Below, piece after piece: positions 58,649 through 64,000 of a DNA stretch of 64,000 nt. Each line of letters starts with the position of its first letter. Positions within the stretch are counted from its first letter, which is position 1. The position numbers and the translations under genes are program-made. The stretch is from assembly GCF_042681825.1 (NCBI RefSeq), contig NZ_JBHUGH010000002.1, forward strand, positions 1 to 64,000, given 5' to 3'. Under the pieces are notes generated by a model. That model did not search any database. It worked only from the letters and a program-made list of their open reading frames with translations, and was not told the origin of the DNA. This stretch comes from Halodurantibacterium flavum (lineage in GTDB: Bacteria > Pseudomonadota > Alphaproteobacteria > Rhodobacterales > Rhodobacteraceae).

Positions 58649-59611
58649 CTACGTTTCCTCCTCCGACCCCGCCGTTTTCCCCTTGTGCAGCCGCTCCAGC
58701 GCCGAACGCGCGGCCAGCGCGCCGTCTGCCGCGGCCCCATCCAGCATCGCCCGCGTTCCGTGACGCAGATCGCCGGCGGCAAAAAGCCCTGCTGCGCGGC
58801 TCTCCAGCCTGTCCGAAACCATCACCCGGCCGTCGCTGTCCTTGTCCACCAGCCCCTCCACAAGACCGGTATTCGGCGCAAGGCCGATATAGACGAAGAG
58901 CCCCGCCGCGGGCAGCAACTGCGTCCCGCTTGCGCCGTGCAGCATGACGCCGGTCATGCCGGTGTCGTCGCCTTCTACGGCGGTGACCTCGGTCTGGAAC
59001 AGCGTTCTCACATTCGGCCGCGCCTGCAAGTCGGTTTCCTGTCCCTGTGTCGCATCGAAGGTCGTGCCACGATGCACCAGCACCACCTCATCCACCATGG
59101 GGGCAAGTACCAGCGCCTCGTCCAGCGCCGAGTCACCGCCGCCGACCACGACCACACGCTTGCCGCGGAAGAACCCGCCGTCGCAGGAGGCGCAATGCGA
59201 CACCCCCCGCCCGACAAACGCGGCCTCGCCCGGCACACCCAGCGGTTTGCGCGTCGATCCGCAAGCCAGGATCACGCAGTTCGCGCTCATCTCGCCCGCG
59301 TCGTTCTGCACGCGCCACAGGCCGCCGCTGCGGGAAAGCCCCGTCGCCTCGGCCAGCGCCATGCCGGCGCCCGCAGCCTCGGCCGCGTCCTGCAAGAGCG
59401 GGCCGAGTTCATAGCCGCCGATCTCCGGATGCCCGGGGAAATTCCCGATCCTGTCGACGGTCGACACCTGCCCACCGGCCCCCAGCCTTTCCATCAGGAG
59501 AACGCGCGCGCCACCCTCGGCCGCAACCCGCGCGGCGGTCAGCCCCGCCACGCCGGCCCCGATGACGATAATGTCGTGATCCGCAGCCGTCACCGCATCA
59601 CCGCCATTCAT
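58649..59611 (-). CDS. Thioredoxin-reductase-like flavoprotein (CxxC)
   Basis: 320-residue FAD/NAD(P)H oxidoreductase of the TrxB class. FAD site IIVIGAGVAGLTAARVAA, redox-active Cys140-A-S-Cys143 followed by DGGFF, NAD(P) site RVVVVGGGDSALDEALVL, and FAYIGLAPNTG-type closure LFVYIGLAPNTGLVEG with a GDLRHGTRA tail. It differs clearly from the housekeeping TrxB at 62318 (CATC). Overlaps the UGSC gene by 14 bases, so the two proteins are probably redox partners. Alternative: a general disulfide or alkyl hydroperoxide reductase. Confidence 0.92.
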   Translation of the reverse strand: MNGGDAVTAADHDIIVIGAGVAGLTAARVAAEGGARVLLMERLGAGGQVSTVDRIGNFPGHPEIGGYELGPLLQDAAEAAGAGMALAEATGLSRSGGLWRVQNDAGEMSANCVILACGSTRKPLGVPGEAAFVGRGVSHCASCDGGFFRGKRVVVVGGGDSALDEALVLAPMVDEVVLVHRGTTFDATQGQETDLQARPNVRTLFQTEVTAVEGDDTGMTGVMLHGASGTQLLPAAGLFVYIGLAPNTGLVEGLVDKDSDGRVMVSDRLESRAAGLFAAGDLRHGTRAMLDGAAADGALAARSALERLHKGKTAGSEEET

Positions 59612-61268
59612 CCACGCTCAGCGTATCGTGCCGCGAGGCGCTGGCGATCTGCCAATAGCCGTTGGTCTCACCGCCGGTGACGACCACGTTGATCCGCTCC
59701 TTCACGAATTTCGGGATCATCTCGTCCGGCGCTGCCTTGAGCCGCGAGGCAAAGGGTTCTTCCCCGAAGGTCGCGCGCGGATAGACGTAGTTCTGCACCA
59801 GCTGCAGATCCCAGAATTCCCGCGCCTTCACCTGCCCCAGTTCATGGATCAGGTCGATCAGCGCCGCCTTGCTGTCGACCCCGGCGCGGTCGACGAACTG
59901 GCGCGCGCAGATAGGATCGAGCAACAGGCAGGGCGCGGTGATCGCCTCGGTCCCGCGCAGCATGTCCGCGACATGCTCGCGCCAATGGGTTTCGCGCAGG
60001 CCCAGACTGTGAGTGACGGCGCGCAGGCCCTGAAAGATGGTCACGGTGCTGTCCTCGGGCCTGAACCCGTGCTGGACATGCAGGGGCTCCCAGGGACTCA
60101 GTTCCTCGTTCTCGGCAAAGGTGACGCCGGAATAGGTGAAGGCATTGCCCAGCGAGCCCATGTAGGAAAGCCCCGGTTCGGACCCGCCTTGCAGGTTCTG
60201 CGACAAGAGGCTGTAGGCCCGGCCGATCGTCGCATTCGCGTGGTTGTAGGGCCCCATGGCGCCGATGCCGAAGTTCATGCCGATCTCGTGCCGGATCGGC
60301 CCGTTCACCACCACCATCGTCGCCACCGAGGACGAGGACGACCGGCGCGATGAATATTCCGACGCCGCCAGCGCCAGGATCACCGGAAAATACTCGGGCT
60401 TCGCGCCCGCCATGACCGCATTCACGGCCACCTTTTCCACGGTATAGCTCCAGGCGCCGCGGTTGGGCGTGGGCTGCATGCGGCCGATCACCTCATCGCG
60501 CGAACGGCTGGTGCCCTTCAGCATCGCCTCGACCCGCGCCTCGGTCGGCAGCACGATAGGCAGGAAATCGGTCCAGCGGTTGCGCTGATAAAGGTCGTGC
60601 AACGCCTCGTCGCTGTCCGCCCAGACGAGCCGTTCGCGCGGCGCCGCCGGCGCCTTGTCATCGCTCATCGGGGCCAGACCCTGGGTCAGCGCCTCGACGA
60701 TCTCCTGCATCACCGGCGCGCCGCGCACCGGGTCGATGCCCTCGACATAGTCGCACAGTTCAGCCTCGGTCTTGCCCATCACCGGCTGCGGAACGAAGAC
60801 CAAGGGCGCCTGGGGCAGGCCGGCCATCTTGATCACCGACCGCACGACGCGGTGAAACTTGTCCGTATGCACGGCCACCGTGGGCACGCCGTATTGCGTT
60901 TCCAGCGTGATTGCATGGGTGGAAACCGCGGGCGCGCAGGTACTGCAATGGCCGACCCCGATGATCGCGGCATGGCCCTTGTCGCGGATTTCCTGCCACA
61001 AAGCGGGATCATCCTTGGCATAGGTTCCGGCAAGCTGCCGGATCTCCACCGTGACAGAAGGCATGTTGCGGGCGAACCAGAGCTTGATCTGCTTGAGCAG
61101 TTCAAGCGAGTCGTCGAACCGGCTGTCCACGAGATAGATCGTCTTGCCATCGAGCGTCGAAAGTCGGGGCGCCGGCACCTTGCCCGTCACCACAGGCGGA
61201 AATCCGGTCGGATCCAGGGCGACGGCGCGGGTTGGGCTTCCGATGGCCTGTGGTTCGTGGATGCTCAT
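59598..61268 (-). CDS. UGSC-domain CxxC protein fused to an uncharacterised C-terminal domain
   Basis: 556 residues. Residues ~40-180 match, from memory, the UGSC (seleno)protein family: KTIYLVDSRFDDSLELLKQI, AIIGVGHCSTCAPAVSTHAI, GVPTVAVHTDKFHRV. The family's Sec-Gly-Ser-Cys is Cys108-S-T-Cys111 here. The C-terminal ~370 residues (KPEYFPVILALAASEY, SSSSSVATMVVVNGPIRHEIGMN, GMNFGIGAMGPYNHANATIGRAY) form a separate conserved-looking domain I cannot name. ATG 61268 is chosen over 61298 because AGAGGA lies just upstream. First gene of the TrxR-like/ABC operon, divergent from LysR. Role: probable thiol-redox enzyme on an imported compound. Confidence 0.72.
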   Translation of the reverse strand: MSIHEPQAIGSPTRAVALDPTGFPPVVTGKVPAPRLSTLDGKTIYLVDSRFDDSLELLKQIKLWFARNMPSVTVEIRQLAGTYAKDDPALWQEIRDKGHAAIIGVGHCSTCAPAVSTHAITLETQYGVPTVAVHTDKFHRVVRSVIKMAGLPQAPLVFVPQPVMGKTEAELCDYVEGIDPVRGAPVMQEIVEALTQGLAPMSDDKAPAAPRERLVWADSDEALHDLYQRNRWTDFLPIVLPTEARVEAMLKGTSRSRDEVIGRMQPTPNRGAWSYTVEKVAVNAVMAGAKPEYFPVILALAASEYSSRRSSSSSVATMVVVNGPIRHEIGMNFGIGAMGPYNHANATIGRAYSLLSQNLQGGSEPGLSYMGSLGNAFTYSGVTFAENEELSPWEPLHVQHGFRPEDSTVTIFQGLRAVTHSLGLRETHWREHVADMLRGTEAITAPCLLLDPICARQFVDRAGVDSKAALIDLIHELGQVKAREFWDLQLVQNYVYPRATFGEEPFASRLKAAPDEMIPKFVKERINVVVTGGETNGYWQIASASRHDTLSVDEWR

Positions 61269-61351
61269 GGGCGACGTCCTCTCTCGGCTATTCCCCACAG
61301 TCTAGACTTGCCGCCGGAAACTAAAAATTACATTGTTTCGACGCCACATCT

Positions 61352-61362
61352 CTAAAATTTAG
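61352..61362. promoter_or_regulatory. Palindrome in the LysR/UGSC divergent promoter
   Basis: CTAAA-A-TTTAG, a perfect 11-base palindrome in an AT-rich stretch 13 bases before the LysR start. A related CTAAAAATTACA lies at 61320-61331. Candidate LysR site. Confidence 0.42.
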
Positions 61363-61374
61363 GAATCACGCGCT

Positions 61375-62313
61375 TTGGACATCCGGCAGCTACGGTATTT
61401 TCAGGCTATCCATGAACACGGCTCGTTGCTGGGTGCCTCCAGGCGGCTCCATGTGGCCACGACGGCGCTGAGCTATCATCTGGGCCGTCTGGAAGAGGAA
61501 CTGGGCCAGCGCCTTTTCGAGCGCCGGCCGCGCGGGCTGACCCCCACGGCGGCGGGGGAACGGCTGCATGACCATGCCACGGCCATCCTGCGCGCGGTCG
61601 ATCACGCGGTCGCCGATATCCGGCAGGGGGGCAAGGAGATTTCCGGCGTCGTCCGCGTCGGTATGGCCTATTCGGCGGTCAAGGCCATCGGCATCGCGCT
61701 GGCCAAGCGGATGATGGCGGATCACCCGCGCGTGCAACTCAGCCTGAACGAAAGCCTGTCGGGCGCCACGCTGTCGACCCTGCTGCGCAACGAGGTCGAT
61801 CTGGCGCTGATCTACAACCCGCAGACCGATCCGCGGATCAAGGCCGAACCGCTGCTGATCGAACGGATGGGCTGTGTCGGCATGGCGTCGCTGATCGGCG
61901 AGACCGGGACGCCGATCACGGTCGAGGAATTGATGACCCTGCCGATCATCATGCTGCAGCAGGGCGTTTCGTCGGGGATGGTGCTCGACGAGGTCGAAAT
62001 TCTCAAGCGTATCGAGAGCCGCGCCGTCCTGAAGATGAACTCTGTCCAGGCAATTTCAGGCGCGCTGCGCGAGCAGTTGGGCTGTTCCATCAGTTCCCGG
62101 CTTTCGGTCAGCGAGGCCGTCGCTGACGGGACCCTGTCCTTTCGTCCGATCATCGAGCCGTCCCTGTCGCGGACGCTCTGCCTCTGCGTCCTCGCTGATA
62201 CGCCGCAGACCTATGTGCTCGAAACGGTGCGGTCGATCCTCTGCGAACTGATCCGTGATGCCATCGAAAACGGGCGCTGGGACGCTCAACTCGTCGCACC
62301 AGAGGCGCGGTGA
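61375..62313 (+). CDS. LysR-family transcriptional regulator
   Basis: 312 residues: HTH DIRQLRYFQAIHEHGSLLGASRRLHVATTALSYHLGRLEEELGQRLFERRPRGLTPTAAG, then a LysR effector domain (GVVRVGMAYSAVKAIGIALAKRMM, LRNEVDLALIYNPQTDPRI). It belongs to the Nac/Cbl-like or CynR-like group by its start MDIRQLRYF. The start codon is TTG 61375 with AGGA upstream; no ATG fits. Divergent from the UGSC/TrxR-like/ABC operon and its likely regulator. Stops 4 bases from convergent trxB. Confidence 0.9.
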   Translation: MDIRQLRYFQAIHEHGSLLGASRRLHVATTALSYHLGRLEEELGQRLFERRPRGLTPTAAGERLHDHATAILRAVDHAVADIRQGGKEISGVVRVGMAYSAVKAIGIALAKRMMADHPRVQLSLNESLSGATLSTLLRNEVDLALIYNPQTDPRIKAEPLLIERMGCVGMASLIGETGTPITVEELMTLPIIMLQQGVSSGMVLDEVEILKRIESRAVLKMNSVQAISGALREQLGCSISSRLSVSEAVADGTLSFRPIIEPSLSRTLCLCVLADTPQTYVLETVRSILCELIRDAIENGRWDAQLVAPEAR

Positions 62314-62317
62314 TATC

Positions 62318-63259
62318 TCAGCCCTGCGCGGACAGCCAATGTTCCGCGTCGAGCGCGGCCATGCAGCCCATGCCGGCGCTGGTCACCGCCTGGCGGTAGC
62401 GGTCATCCGTCAGATCCCCGGCGGCAAAAACCCCCTCGACCGAGGTGCGGGTCGAGCCGGGTTCCACCCAGACGTAATTCCCCGAATGCAGTTTCAGCTG
62501 GTCCTTGACCAGTTCCGAGGCCGGCGCGTGGCCGATGGCGACGAAGACCCCGTCGCAGGGGATGGTCTGCCCGGCGCCGCTCTTCAGGTTGCGGATCCGC
62601 GCGCCGGTCACACCCGGCGGCGTCTGCGCGCCCTCGATCTCGACGATCTCGCTGTCCCAGATCACCGCGATCTTCGGATGGCTGAACAGCCTTTCCTGCA
62701 TGATCTTCTCGGCGCGGAGGGAATCGCGGCGATGCACCAGCGTCACCTTCGACGCGAAATTGGTCAAGAACAGCGCCTCTTCCACGGCGGTATTGCCACC
62801 ACCCACGACGACGACCTCCCGCCCGCGGTAGAAGAACCCGTCACAGGTGGCGCAGGCTGAAACTCCGAAACCCTTGAACTGCTCCTCCGAGGGCAGGCCA
62901 AGCCATTTCGCCTGCGCCCCGGTCGCCAGGATCACCGCGTCGGCGGTATAGAGCGTCCCGCTGTCCCCGGTCGCGCGGAACGGCCGCTGCGACAGGTCCA
63001 GATCGGTGATCAGGTCGGTGACGATTTCCGCCCCCATCTCGCGCGCATGATGCTCCATCCGCGCCATCAGGTCCGGGCCCATGACCGAGGCGTCGCCCGG
63101 CCAGTTTTCCACATCCGTGGTGATGGTCAACTGCCCGCCCGGCTGCATCCCCTGTACCAGAACCGGTTTCAGCATCGCACGGGCGGCGTAGACGGCGGCG
63201 GTATATCCGGCCGGGCCGGAGCCGACGATCAACAGGCGGGTCTGACGGGATTCAGCCAT
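62318..63259 (-). CDS. trxB: Thioredoxin reductase TrxB
   Basis: 313-residue FAD/NADPH disulfide reductase. FAD loop LLIVGSGPAGYTAAVYAARA, redox-active Cys136-A-T-Cys139 in CATCDGFFYRG, NADPH loop EVVVVGGGNTAVEEALFLT with HRRD, and the C-terminal GVFAAGDLTDDRYRQAVTSAGMGCMAALDAE. Length and motifs are canonical for the housekeeping enzyme that recycles thioredoxin. AGGA precedes the ATG. Convergent with the LysR gene. Confidence 0.97.
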   Translation of the reverse strand: MAESRQTRLLIVGSGPAGYTAAVYAARAMLKPVLVQGMQPGGQLTITTDVENWPGDASVMGPDLMARMEHHAREMGAEIVTDLITDLDLSQRPFRATGDSGTLYTADAVILATGAQAKWLGLPSEEQFKGFGVSACATCDGFFYRGREVVVVGGGNTAVEEALFLTNFASKVTLVHRRDSLRAEKIMQERLFSHPKIAVIWDSEIVEIEGAQTPPGVTGARIRNLKSGAGQTIPCDGVFVAIGHAPASELVKDQLKLHSGNYVWVEPGSTRTSVEGVFAAGDLTDDRYRQAVTSAGMGCMAALDAEHWLSAQG

Positions 63260-63310
63260 GAGGGGGATCCTGATTCAGCGGACTACGATCCCATGAGTAT
63301 CATCGCGGCT

Positions 63311-63316
63311 ATCATA
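63311..63316 (-). promoter_or_regulatory. Possible -10 box of trxB
   Basis: On the minus strand TATGAT, 52 bases upstream of the trxB start in an AT-rich patch, matches the -10 consensus at five of six positions. No clear -35 is present. Confidence 0.3.
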
Positions 63317-63433
63317 TATACAAGTTCGTTTGTGTGAAACATAAAGTGGCCAACCTGTTGAAAGGCACACCTAGGTTGCCCGGGCTGGAGGCGACGAAAC
63401 GGCTATCATGCCAGAAGCAGGGCAGAGGCAAAG

Positions 63434-63625
63434 ATGCGCTGTTTCAAGCCCTTCGCTGAGCGCATCGCGGCTCGTGATCCAGAACGCCGAACCGCCGAAA
63501 TCCAAGTGCGCGACGCACTCATCAACCGCTTCACCGCACGCCATCGCGCTTCAAATCCTTCGCGAATAGCCGGCAAAGGGTTGATTGATGCGCAAACTTC
63601 CCGGGATGGACCGCTGCATGCATAG
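63434..63625 (+). pseudogene. Possible transposase C-terminal remnant
   Basis: The segment MRCFKPFAERIAARDPERRT followed by AEIQVRDALINRFTA resembles the C-terminal end of IS5-like transposases, in which I recall ARDPDRQTAEIQIR...NRF. It then breaks into unrelated sequence, has no upstream catalytic region, and no terminal repeats are visible. A decayed insertion-sequence scrap is the best reading; chance resemblance is possible. Confidence 0.42.
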
Positions 63626-63864
63626 CCTGAAGTTCCTCCGGCGACCGCTTCGCGTCATCGTGTGGCAGTAACTTTGCCGAAGCGGAGTCCGGCTGCCGGA
63701 GGAAGTCCTGGGCATTCCGGGCCGGCTGCAGGCCGCTCCGAAAGCTGCCTGCCATTTGGCCCGGCTCCTTGACCTAGTCCAAAATCGACTGACGCAGATC
63801 GAATTGTCATTGGACAGTTCCACACGCCAGGCGCGAGTTTGGGTTGAAATACCATGGAGGTTTC
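63626..63864. other. Intergenic region before the last gene
   Basis: No gene recognised. ATGGAGG at 63854-63860 is the ribosome site of the M20 gene. The rest holds no clear repeat. Confidence 0.45.
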
Positions 63865-64000
63865 ATGCAAAATGTCGATCCCATCTGGGCACAAGTCGAG
63901 GATCATCAGGATGATCTGATCGCGCTCAGCGACCGCGTCTGGGGCATGCCGGAACTCCTTTACGCCGAATACCGGTCCTGCGCGGAACATACGGCCATGT
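63865..64000 (+). CDS. M20-family amidohydrolase (AbgB-like), N-terminal fragment
   Basis: Only the first 45 codons lie inside the window: MQNVDPIWAQVEDHQDDLIA then LSDRVWGMPELLYAEYRSCA. The W-G-x-x-E-L-x-x-x-E-Y-R-S pattern is the usual start of M20/AbgB-type aminoacyl-glutamate hydrolases. ATGGAGG precedes the start. Function beyond family level cannot be judged. Confidence 0.75.
   Translation, partial: MQNVDPIWAQVEDHQDDLIALSDRVWGMPELLYAEYRSCAEHTAM

Noticed and set aside
55901..59680. Very long + strand open frame across the ABC/TrxR-like/UGSC genes
   Set aside because: It is rich in Arg, Gln and His and has no recognisable domain. It is the antisense shadow of high-GC genes, which are themselves clearly family members.
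54693..61268. Sao-type selenoprotein system
   Set aside because: The other typical components that I would expect are absent, no in-frame TGA for Sec was found in these genes, and the CxxC motif is Cys-only.

Overview
The window is a GC-rich, densely packed chromosome segment from an alphaproteobacterium. A Rhodobacterales/Paracoccaceae-like organism fits best. This rests on the gene families (TAXI-type TRAP transport, many opportunistic ABC systems, GntR/IclR/LysR control, malonate MatAB, an Ohr/OhrR pair) and on an EcfG-like stress promoter; no rRNA or other phylogenetic marker lies inside. I found no tRNA, rRNA, CRISPR array, prophage or intact insertion sequence.

Layout. 1-6.2 kb: hexuronate catabolism, with kduI (cut by the window start), kduD, uxuB and uxaA on +, converging on kdgK and uxuA on -. 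6.5-7.8 kb: magnesium transporter mgtE. 8.3-11.6 kb: an SDR / sensory-rhodopsin-transducer-like protein / GH15 glucoamylase operon with an EcfG-like promoter. 11.8-15.3 kb: a TetR gene divergent from a hydrolase-SDR pair, with two palindromic operators, then the divergent ohrR/ohr pair. 15.6-27.1 kb: an SDR and a catabolic locus (flavin monooxygenase, aldehyde dehydrogenase, ACMSD-family amidohydrolase, IclR, TAXI-TRAP transporter) divergent from a ThDP enzyme and a TauE-type permease. 27.4-36.6 kb: GntR, an FAH-family hydrolase, a VOC protein and an oligopeptide-type ABC transporter with two tandem binding proteins. 36.7-41.9 kb: an ECF transporter whose genes are flanked by two paralogous phosphoribosyltransferases, with a divergent LysR. 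42.3-50.9 kb: GntR, a peptide ABC transporter, a gamma-glutamyltransferase-family enzyme, a DUF1028 protein and a fused ATPase. 51.0-54.7 kb: malonate use (matB, malonyl-CoA decarboxylase, GntR regulator). 54.7-62.3 kb: an Fe(III)/polyamine-type ABC transporter in one transcription unit with a thioredoxin-reductase-like flavoprotein and a UGSC-domain CxxC protein, plus a divergent LysR. 62.3-63.3 kb: trxB. The window ends in the first codons of an M20 amidohydrolase.

Almost every unit joins a transporter, a few enzymes and a local regulator, as expected for accessory nutrient-scavenging loci. Candidate operators appear in most divergent spacers. All three ABC binding-protein genes that precede permease genes are followed by a strong intercistronic hairpin.

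The best candidates for undescribed biology are the UGSC/TrxR-like/ABC operon (54.7-61.3 kb), the ECF transporter bracketed by two phosphoribosyltransferases (36.7-41.9 kb), and the rhodopsin-less transducer-like protein in a stress-promoter glucoamylase operon (8.3-11.6 kb).
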